A DNA stretch of 21,289 bases from contig JAENVX010000353.1 in the NCBI GenBank assembly GCA_016650355.1, positions 1 through 21,289 of the forward strand, read 5' to 3'. The notes beneath the pieces were generated by a model that was not told where the DNA came from, did not search any database, and was given only the letters and a program-made list of their open reading frames with translations. The translations under genes and the position numbers were made by a program. This DNA comes from Bacteroidia bacterium (GTDB lineage: Bacteria > Bacteroidota > Bacteroidia > Cytophagales > Cyclobacteriaceae). Below, piece after piece: positions 15,730-21,289 of this stretch (its first letter is position 1; every line of letters begins with the position of its first letter).

Positions 15730-15755
15730 CACATTCATTATAATTTAAAAGAATC

Positions 15756-17033
15756 TTAGAAGTTCTTGCCTGGGAAAAAGGCAACATCACCAAGCTCTTC
15801 TTCAATACGGATAAGTTGATTGTATTTCGCCATCCGGTCGGAACGTGAAGCCGATCCAGTTTTAATCTGTCCTGTATTTAACGCAACCGCTAAGTCTGCT
15901 ATCGTAGTGTCTTCAGTTTCGCCTGAGCGGTGAGACATGATGCTCTTATACGAGTTTCTTCTGGCAAGATTTACTGCATCGATCGTTTCGGTGAGCGATC
16001 CAATCTGATTTACTTTTATCAATATCGCATTGGCCACGCCTTTTGTAATGCCATCTTGCAGTCGTTTTACATTTGTTACAAAAAGATCGTCACCTACCAA
16101 TTGCACCTTCTTTCCAATGTTATCCGTTAGTGCCTTCCAGCCCGCCCAATCATCTTCGGCTAATCCATCTTCAATCGAAATGATGGGATATTTTTTAGAC
16201 CAGTTGGTCCAATATTCCGCCATCTCCAATGGCTTCAATTTTTTACCAGAAGATTTTTTGAAATGGTATGTTTTGGTTTTGCTGTCAAAAAATTCTGAGG
16301 CTGCTGGATCCAGGGCAATAAATACATCGGAACCAGGCTTATAACCAGCCTGCTCAATTGCTTTCAACACAATTTCAATTGCCTCCTCATTGGATTTAAT
16401 GTTTGGAGCAAATCCTCCTTCGTCACCAACATTGGTAGATAAACCTTTATCGTGTAGAACTTTCTTTAAAGTATGGAAAATCTCCGCTCCCATCTGCAAC
16501 GCCTCAGAGAAAGTATCTGCTCCTACTGGCATAACCATAAATTCTTGAAAATCAATTGAGTTATCAGCATGGCTTCCACCGTTCAATATGTTCATCATCG
16601 GAACAGGAAGTGTATTGGCATTGACACCACCAATATATCTATACAATGATTGGCCTGACTCCATAGCGGCTGCTTTGGCAACTGCTAATGAAACACCTAG
16701 GATAGCATTGGCACCAAGTTTTCCTTTGTTAGGAGTGCCATCCAATTCAATCATGATCTTATCGATGAAGCTTTGCTCCATAACAGGAAGACCAATAATC
16801 TCAGAAGCAATTTTTGTATTGACGTTAGTAACTGCTTTGAGCACGCCCTTGCCCATGTATCTTTTCTTGTCGCCATCTCGCAATTCAACTGCCTCATGCG
16901 ATCCTGTTGAGGCACCGGAAGGAACAGCCGCCCGGCCAAACGCTCCGGATTCGGTAAACACATCTACCTCCACTGTAGGGTTACCTCGACTATCTAAAAT
17001 CTGACGTGCGTAAATGCTTTCAATTAAACTCAT
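15756..17033 (-). CDS. eno: Enolase (phosphopyruvate hydratase)
   Basis: Enolase interconverts 2-phosphoglycerate and phosphoenolpyruvate in glycolysis. The 425-residue length is standard. Conserved residues include H155 in GGSHADN, the acid/base E205 in GDEGGFAPN, Mg2+ ligands D242 (LDPAASE), E288 (SIEDGLAEDDW) and D315 (VGDDLFVTN), and the catalytic Lys340 in IKVNQIGSLTE. The signature SHRSGETED follows. The start ATG gives the usual N-terminus (SLIESIYARQILDSRGNPT). The gene follows carA by 48 bp without an intervening terminator and is closed by its own terminator, so carA-eno is probably one transcript. Confidence 0.98.
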   Translation of the reverse strand: MSLIESIYARQILDSRGNPTVEVDVFTESGAFGRAAVPSGASTGSHEAVELRDGDKKRYMGKGVLKAVTNVNTKIASEIIGLPVMEQSFIDKIMIELDGTPNKGKLGANAILGVSLAVAKAAAMESGQSLYRYIGGVNANTLPVPMMNILNGGSHADNSIDFQEFMVMPVGADTFSEALQMGAEIFHTLKKVLHDKGLSTNVGDEGGFAPNIKSNEEAIEIVLKAIEQAGYKPGSDVFIALDPAASEFFDSKTKTYHFKKSSGKKLKPLEMAEYWTNWSKKYPIISIEDGLAEDDWAGWKALTDNIGKKVQLVGDDLFVTNVKRLQDGITKGVANAILIKVNQIGSLTETIDAVNLARRNSYKSIMSHRSGETEDTTIADLAVALNTGQIKTGSASRSDRMAKYNQLIRIEEELGDVAFFPGKNF

Positions 17034-17081
17034 TTTTGTTTGGGATTTAAGAATTTAGAATTGGGATATTATATTTTTGAT

Positions 17082-18182
17082 TTAAGCTACTTTAAGATCA
17101 TCCTGGATCATATCAAGAAACTGGTCAAACAGATATCGTGAATCGTGCGGACCTGGCGAAGCTTCCGGGTGGTACTGTACGGAAAAAGCTTTTTTGTTTT
17201 TCAGTCGTATGCCCATGATGGTATTATCATTCAAATGAAGGTGCGTAACCTCTACATCAACGTTTTTTTCAATATCTTTTTCACTAACAACAAATCCATG
17301 ATTTTGGGATGTCATCTCTCCTAATCCTGAAATTAAATTTTTCACAGGATGGTTTAACCCCCGATGGCCATGGTGCATCTTATATGTTGAAAGTCCTGCT
17401 GCCAAGGCAAGCAATTGGTGTCCCAGACAAATTCCAAAAACAGGTTTATCTGATTTTAAAATTTCTTTAACTGTACTAACTGCGTAATCCATTACCGAAG
17501 GATCACCGGGCCCATTGGTAAGGAAATATCCATCCGGCTTCCATTTCTCCATTTCTGAAAATGTTGTTTTGGCAGGAAACACTTGAACGTAGCAATCGCG
17601 ACTTGCAAGATTCTTCAAAATGTTATTCTTAATCCCGACATCCAGGGCAGCAACTTTAAACCGCGCTTTCGAATCGCCAGCAAAATAAGGTTTCTTCGTA
17701 CTTACCAAAGAGGCCAGTTCAAGTCCATCCATAGAGGGTACTTTCTGCAATTCTGACTTTAATAGTTCAGGTGTCAACTCAGACGAAATGATCGCATTCA
17801 TCGCACCTTTGTTTCTAAGATGGCGTACCAACTTCCGGGTATCAATATCTGTTATGCCCACAATACCATGTCTGACCAAATATTGTTGAAGGCTTTCTTT
17901 CGCAGTTTTGCGACTATATTCCTCTGAAAACTCATTCACCACCAAGCCACTGATTTTTGGATTAGATGACTCCTGCTCTGCATCTACTGTGCCGTAGTTG
18001 CCAATGTGGGCGCTTGTGTTCACGATGATCTGCCCAAAATAGGAAGGATCAGTATAGATCTCCTGATAGCCAGTCATACCGGTATTGAAACAAATCTCTC
18101 CACCGGTGGTTCCTTTTTTACCAATGGCTTTGCCTTCTATCAGAAGGCCGTCTGCAAGAAGCAGGTAGGCTTTTTCGCTCAA
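17082..18182 (-). CDS. carA: Carbamoyl-phosphate synthase small (glutaminase) subunit
   Basis: CarA hydrolyses glutamine and channels ammonia to CarB for carbamoyl phosphate, the precursor of arginine and pyrimidines. The N-terminal CPSase domain (FNTGMTGYQEIYTDPSY) and the class I glutamine amidotransferase domain are complete. The latter has nucleophile C252 in GICLGHQ, and H338 and E340 in QYHPEASPGPHDSRY. Length (366) is normal. The start is TTG: an in-frame TAA lies three codons upstream and the next in-frame Met falls inside the conserved domain at residue 36, so the TTG at 18182 is effectively forced. carB is not adjacent. carA and eno appear to form a unit placed directly after the ribosomal alpha operon terminator. 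Confidence 0.95.
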   Translation of the reverse strand: MSEKAYLLLADGLLIEGKAIGKKGTTGGEICFNTGMTGYQEIYTDPSYFGQIIVNTSAHIGNYGTVDAEQESSNPKISGLVVNEFSEEYSRKTAKESLQQYLVRHGIVGITDIDTRKLVRHLRNKGAMNAIISSELTPELLKSELQKVPSMDGLELASLVSTKKPYFAGDSKARFKVAALDVGIKNNILKNLASRDCYVQVFPAKTTFSEMEKWKPDGYFLTNGPGDPSVMDYAVSTVKEILKSDKPVFGICLGHQLLALAAGLSTYKMHHGHRGLNHPVKNLISGLGEMTSQNHGFVVSEKDIEKNVDVEVTHLHLNDNTIMGIRLKNKKAFSVQYHPEASPGPHDSRYLFDQFLDMIQDDLKVA

Positions 18183-18202
18183 CTTTTTTTATTTAGGTCT
18201 AA

Positions 18203-18210
18203 CAAAAATA
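18203..18210 (-). promoter_or_regulatory. Candidate -7 box (TATTTTTG) for carA-eno
   Basis: On the minus strand the box reads TATTTTTG, matching the Bacteroidota -7 consensus TAnnTTTG. It lies about 20 bp before the TTG start of carA, predicting a leader of only about 14 nt. No clear TTG/TTTG -33 element is present at the right distance, so support is modest. Confidence 0.35.
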
Positions 18211-18281
18211 AGGTCTCAGACACATATTAAAGGGACTGCTAGCATTAAAAGTTACACAACCGATTTAAATGCACGGCTGAT

Positions 18282-18295
18282 GGGAACATATTCCC
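18282..18295. repeat. Short inverted repeat GGGAA-N4-TTCCC upstream of carA
   Basis: A perfect 5-bp inverted repeat with a 4-nt centre (GGGAACATATTCCC) lies between the rplQ terminator and the candidate carA promoter, about 100 bp before the carA start. It could be an operator for a dimeric regulator or a minor hairpin. There is no U-tract, so it is not a terminator by itself. Confidence 0.3.
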
Positions 18296-18305
18296 GAAAA
18301 TCAAT

Positions 18306-18340
18306 AAAAAAGGGATTGAAACCAGTCCAATCCCTTTTTT
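18306..18340 (-). terminator. Terminator of the ribosomal alpha operon (after rplQ)
   Basis: A perfect 13-bp inverted repeat (AAAAAAGGGATTG / CAATCCCTTTTTT) with a 9-nt loop lies 20 bp downstream of the rplQ stop. In the minus-strand RNA the stem ends in a run of U. The flanking A and T tracts would let it work in both directions, but only the minus strand has an upstream gene. Confidence 0.9.
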
Positions 18341-18360
18341 AAGATATAAAATGCTCACTA

Positions 18361-18885
18361 TTATTCTTTCTTTTTTGCAGATTTCTTAGCTGCCTTCTTT
18401 GGCTTGTCTTGTTTCTCTTCTGTCACTGTTTCCACAACTTCAGCATCTTCTACGTCACCTTTCTTTCCTTTACGGCTTCTACGTGTTTTAGCTTTCTTCT
18501 CAGCTCCATCCTTTTTATAGAGGTCATTGAAATCAACTAATTCAAGTAGGCACATTTCAGCATTATCCCCTAAGCGAACATCACCCATCTTAATGATTCG
18601 TGTGTATCCACCCGGACGATCGGAGGTACGTCCTGCAACTTCACCAAACAATACCTTTATAGAATCTTTGTTTTGAAGATAGGACATCACCGTTCTGCGA
18701 GAATGTGTACTGTCTGTTTTAGCCTTGGTGATCAAAGGTTCAACATACTTTTTCAGCGCCTTGGCCTTTGCCACTGTTGTGGTGATCCTTTTGTTCAGGA
18801 TTAAGGAAGATGCCATATTGGATAGCAGCGCGCTTCGATGAGAAGCGGTGCGGCTAAGGTGATTAATTTTTTTACCGTGTCTCAT
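18361..18885 (-). CDS. rplQ: 50S ribosomal protein L17 with extended lysine-rich C-terminus
   Basis: L17 is a large-subunit protein near the exit tunnel region. The core (about 1-120) shows MRHGKKINHLSRTASHR, RSALLSNMASSLI, KRITTTVAKAKALKKYVEPLI and GGYTRIIKMGDVRLGDNAEM. A highly charged tail of about 50 residues (KKAKTRRSRKGKKG, KKAAKKSAKKKE) follows. Such tails are usual in Bacteroidota L17 and are likely disordered and rRNA-binding. Its ATG overlaps the rpoA stop as TAATG, implying coupled translation. It is the last gene of the alpha operon, followed by a strong terminator. Confidence 0.97.
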   Translation of the reverse strand: MRHGKKINHLSRTASHRSALLSNMASSLILNKRITTTVAKAKALKKYVEPLITKAKTDSTHSRRTVMSYLQNKDSIKVLFGEVAGRTSDRPGGYTRIIKMGDVRLGDNAEMCLLELVDFNDLYKKDGAEKKAKTRRSRKGKKGDVEDAEVVETVTEEKQDKPKKAAKKSAKKKE

Positions 18886-19874
18886 TACTCTTCTTCCAAT
18901 TTATATTTGCCAAGATCCATGCCAAAAGTAAGGTTCTTCTCGGCCACTAGTTGCTCTAATTCTGCAAGAGACTTCTTACCGAAGTTTCTGAACTTCATCA
19001 TGTCTGAGATATCAAGTCTCACGAGGTCGCCTAATGATTTAACATCAGCTGCCTTCAGGCAGTTGTAAGCACGAACAGAAAGGTCAAGATCATGAAGCCC
19101 TGTCTTCAACAGTTTACGCATATGCAACATTTCTTCATCAACCTGCTCAATTTCGCTGTCTTTACCGGTTTCCAGTTCAATAGATTTATCTGAGAATAAA
19201 CGGAAGTGCTGAATCAAGATATAGGCAGCACCCTCCAGCGCTTCTTCAGGATGGATAGAGCCATCAGTCTCAATATCAATCAAAAGTTTTTCGTAGTCAG
19301 TCTTTTGCTCAACGCGAGTGTTCTCAACACTGTACTTCACATTTTTCACAGGTGTGAAAATTGCATCGATAGGAATGAATCCAAAAACTTGCTCCGTTGG
19401 TTTGTTCTCTTCAGCAGGCAAGTAACCTCTTCCTTTTTCGATGGTCAATTCAATTTCGAAATGAGCTGACTCATCCAAATTACAGATAACGTGTTCTGGA
19501 TTTAGAATTTCAAACGCTGTAGTGAATTTTGCAATATCACCAGCTTTAAACTGCTTCTGCTTCTTAATGTTAACAGTTACTTTGGTATCAAAGCCGTCTG
19601 TGATCTTTCTGAAACGAGCTTGCTTCAAGTTAAGAATGATTTCCGCAACGTCTTCAACCACTCCTTCAATTGTTGAAAACTCATGCAAAACGCCTGGAAC
19701 TTTAATTCCTGTGATGGCATAACCTTCCAAGGAGGACAAAAGAATTCTTCTTAGCGCGTTGCCAACCGTAACGCCATATCCTTTTTCAAGTGGTTTAAAA
19801 GTGAAAAGTCCATGAAAATCATCTGACTTCTCCATTACTACCTTCTCGGGCATTTGAAATGCTAATATTGACAT
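18885..19874 (-). CDS. rpoA: DNA-directed RNA polymerase subunit alpha
   Basis: The alpha subunit dimerises to nucleate RNA polymerase assembly and contacts upstream DNA and activators through its C-terminal domain. The N-terminal domain shows PLEKGYGVTVGNALRRILLSS and GVVEDVAEIILNLK. The C-terminal domain (about 250-329) shows LDLSVRAYNCLKAADVKSLGDLV and FGKKSLAELEQLV. The 329-residue length is standard. The ATG start lies 24 bp after rpsD, with no Shine-Dalgarno sequence. Confidence 0.98.
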   Translation of the reverse strand: MSILAFQMPEKVVMEKSDDFHGLFTFKPLEKGYGVTVGNALRRILLSSLEGYAITGIKVPGVLHEFSTIEGVVEDVAEIILNLKQARFRKITDGFDTKVTVNIKKQKQFKAGDIAKFTTAFEILNPEHVICNLDESAHFEIELTIEKGRGYLPAEENKPTEQVFGFIPIDAIFTPVKNVKYSVENTRVEQKTDYEKLLIDIETDGSIHPEEALEGAAYILIQHFRLFSDKSIELETGKDSEIEQVDEEMLHMRKLLKTGLHDLDLSVRAYNCLKAADVKSLGDLVRLDISDMMKFRNFGKKSLAELEQLVAEKNLTFGMDLGKYKLEEE

Positions 19875-19898
19875 AATCGATTTATTTAGTTTGTAGGA

Positions 19899-20504
19899 TT
19901 ACTTAGAATACAATTCAACGATCAACTGCTCATTGATATTTTCAGGAATATCCTGGCGTGGAGGTAAGTTGATGAACTTTCCTACCAACTCCCGACCATC
20001 CCATTCCAGCCAATTGTACTTTTTGGCGGATTGAATAGAAAGGCTATTGGTAATAGTTTCCAAAGATTTAGATTTTTCACGAACCTCTATGCTGTCGCCT
20101 GCACGAAGCCCAAACGAAGGGATGTTTACGACATCCGAGTTTACCAAAATGTGTTTGTGAACAACCAACTGACGCGCTGCCCTACGAGTTGGTGCAATAC
20201 CAAGTCTGTAAACAACGTTGTCCAAACGAGCCTCCAACATTTGAAGTAGTACTTCACCGGTTACACCTTTTTTGCGTGTAGCCTTGTCAAAGGTATGAGC
20301 AAACTGTCTTTCCAATACACCATAAGTGTATTTAGCCTTCTGTTTTTCAGCTAGCTGGATTGCATATTCCGACTGCTTACGCTTTTTCCCTTTTCCATGC
20401 TGACCAGGAGGATAGTTCTTTTTTAAGAGAGCTTTGGTCTCACCCATGATGGGTTCGTTAAACTTTCTGTTAATTCTTGCCTTGGGGCCTGTATATCTTG
20501 CCAT
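19899..20504 (-). CDS. rpsD: 30S ribosomal protein S4
   Basis: S4 is a primary 16S rRNA binder that starts assembly of the small-subunit body. The 201-residue protein begins MARYTGPKARINRKFNEP and contains the S4 RNA-binding domain with EARLDNVVYRLGIAPTRRAA and QLVVHKHILVNSDVVNIPS. In other bacteria S4 represses the alpha operon by binding the leader upstream of rpsM; that region is outside the window, so autoregulation cannot be assessed here. Confidence 0.98.
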   Translation of the reverse strand: MARYTGPKARINRKFNEPIMGETKALLKKNYPPGQHGKGKKRKQSEYAIQLAEKQKAKYTYGVLERQFAHTFDKATRKKGVTGEVLLQMLEARLDNVVYRLGIAPTRRAARQLVVHKHILVNSDVVNIPSFGLRAGDSIEVREKSKSLETITNSLSIQSAKKYNWLEWDGRELVGKFINLPPRQDIPENINEQLIVELYSK

Positions 20505-20534
20505 GACTTAGCGGTAAACTCTGTTATAATAAAA

Positions 20535-20936
20535 TTAAACTCTTCTCTTCTTTGGCGGGCGGCAACCATTGTGCGGCAATGGAGTAACATCACGGATGAT
20601 GGTAACTTCAATACCAGAATTCTGGATGGTACGGATAGCCGATTCCCTTCCAGCGCCTGGGCCCTTTACAAAAACTTCCACTTTGCGAAGGCCTTGTTCA
20701 AATGCTTTGGTGGAACAATCCTGAGCAGCAGTTTGAGCTGCATACGGAGTATTTTTCTTAGAGCCCTTGAAACCCATCTTGCCAGCCGATGCCCAGGAAA
20801 TAACCTGGCCTGTCGTATTGGTCATTGAGATAATGATATTGTTGAAGGTTGCGCGAATATGTGCATGACCTACGGCCTCCACATTCACGACACGCTTCTT
20901 TGCTTTATCCTTTCTCTTTTCTACTGGTGCTGCCAT
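20535..20936 (-). CDS. rpsK: 30S ribosomal protein S11
   Basis: S11 sits on the platform of the small subunit and contacts mRNA near the E site and the 3' end of 16S rRNA. The sequence has RATFNNIIISMTNTTGQVISWASAG, KKNTPYAAQTAA, VEVFVKGPGAGRESAIR and the C-terminal DVTPLPHNGCRPPKKRRV. The 133-residue length is normal. The start ATG follows rpsM by 25 bp. No Shine-Dalgarno sequence is visible, as for its neighbours. Confidence 0.98.
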   Translation of the reverse strand: MAAPVEKRKDKAKKRVVNVEAVGHAHIRATFNNIIISMTNTTGQVISWASAGKMGFKGSKKNTPYAAQTAAQDCSTKAFEQGLRKVEVFVKGPGAGRESAIRTIQNSGIEVTIIRDVTPLPHNGCRPPKKRRV

Positions 20937-20961
20937 ATCAAAAAGTCTTTACTTTTAATGA

Positions 20962-21289
20962 TTAACCTTTAACTGCCTTCTTCTTGTTTGCTACTGTCTT
21001 ACGCTTACCCTTACGAGTACGAGCATTGTTTTTTGTTTTTTGTCCGCGCACAGGAAGCCCTCTACGATGACGCAGACCACGGTAACAACCGATGTCCATC
21101 AAGCGCTTAATGCTTAACTGAACTTCAGATTTAAGAGCTCCCTCAATCTTAAATTTCTCTGCAATAAAAGCACGGATGGCATTCGACTCATCATCGTTCC
21201 AGTCCTTTACTTTTTTGTCAAAGCTTACTCCCGAATTCGTTAGAATCGTCTGAGCAGTTCTCCGTCCGATACCAAAAATGTAGGTAAGG
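20962..21289 (-). CDS. rpsM: 30S ribosomal protein S13 (partial, N-terminus beyond window)
   Basis: About 108 C-terminal residues of S13 are present, ending in a lysine-rich tail (KRKTVANKKKAVKG) and a TAA at 20962-20964. Visible motifs are YIFGIGRRTAQTIL at the window edge, KRLMDIGCYRGLRHRRGLPVRGQ and KTKNNARTRKG, the head region that contacts the P-site tRNA and the intersubunit bridge. Roughly 15 N-terminal residues are missing. It is the first visible gene of the alpha operon, in the usual order before rpsK. Confidence 0.97.
   Translation of the reverse strand, partial: LTYIFGIGRRTAQTILTNSGVSFDKKVKDWNDDESNAIRAFIAEKFKIEGALKSEVQLSIKRLMDIGCYRGLRHRRGLPVRGQKTKNNARTRKGKRKTVANKKKAVKG

Noticed and set aside
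16588..17004. 138-codon open frame on the plus strand
   Set aside because: It lies entirely antisense to enolase, whose reading frame is certain; the translation has no recognisable family or domain structure.
17064..17071. TATTTTTG on the plus strand between eno and carA
   Set aside because: It points away from both flanking genes, which are on the minus strand; it shows that this octamer can occur by chance.
18883..18896. Identical junction sequence (RC AAGAAGAGTAATG) at rpoA/rplQ and at ftsB/beta-barrel (14730-14743)
   Set aside because: Both upstream proteins end in Glu codons before a TAATG overlap, so the identity follows from coding; not evidence of a shared element.
1..21289. CRISPR arrays, tRNA or rRNA genes, insertion sequences, prophage genes
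   Set aside because: Intergenic regions are short and none shows regular repeats, cloverleaf sequences, transposase or integrase coding, or terminal inverted repeats.

Overview
The window is an AT-rich bacterial chromosome segment, about 40% G+C by eye. It most likely comes from a Bacteroidota, plausibly a Cytophagales-like lineage. The support is protein family content, the almost complete absence of Shine-Dalgarno sequences ahead of start codons (including the ribosomal protein genes), two TATTTTTG boxes fitting the Bacteroidota -7 consensus TAnnTTTG, an L17 with a long lysine-rich tail, and the order rpsM-rpsK-rpsD-rpoA-rplQ-carA-eno. The genus cannot be told from this sequence.

Layout. 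Positions 1-3728 hold an M42 metallopeptidase and an acyl-CoA carboxylase beta chain on the minus strand, then a divergent single-domain Ppx/GppA phosphatase on the plus strand. Positions 3774-11036 are a compact four-gene minus-strand operon. In transcription order it encodes a TAT-exported sugar isomerase/epimerase-like TIM barrel, a two-module alpha/beta hydrolase with a signal peptide, a lipoprotein combining cytochrome c with a sorbosone-dehydrogenase-like propeller, and a TAT-exported enolase-superfamily enzyme. Positions 11101-11300 hold a decayed, stop-ridden fragment of a second copy of the next gene, an exported MuiA-like DUF4140/DUF4139 protein at 11384-12985. A divergent Ldh_2-family 2-hydroxyacid dehydrogenase follows, convergent with an outer-membrane beta-barrel gene coupled to ftsB/divIC.

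Positions 15174-21289 are core genome on the minus strand: the end of the ribosomal alpha operon (rpsM cut by the window edge, rpsK, rpsD, rpoA, rplQ) and a strong terminator, then carA with a TTG start, eno with its own terminator, and a small TerB-like gene between eno and ftsB.

How the genes work together. The housekeeping part covers translation, transcription, pyrimidine/arginine precursor supply, glycolysis and division. The accessory part of greatest interest is the 3774-11036 operon, whose four products all carry export signals. I infer an extracytoplasmic catabolic module, probably for a carbohydrate-derived or acidic substrate: ester or lactone cleavage, isomerisation/epimerisation, and oxidation feeding electrons to a cytochrome. 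The substrate cannot be read from the sequence. I found no CRISPR array, tRNA, rRNA, insertion sequence or prophage gene.
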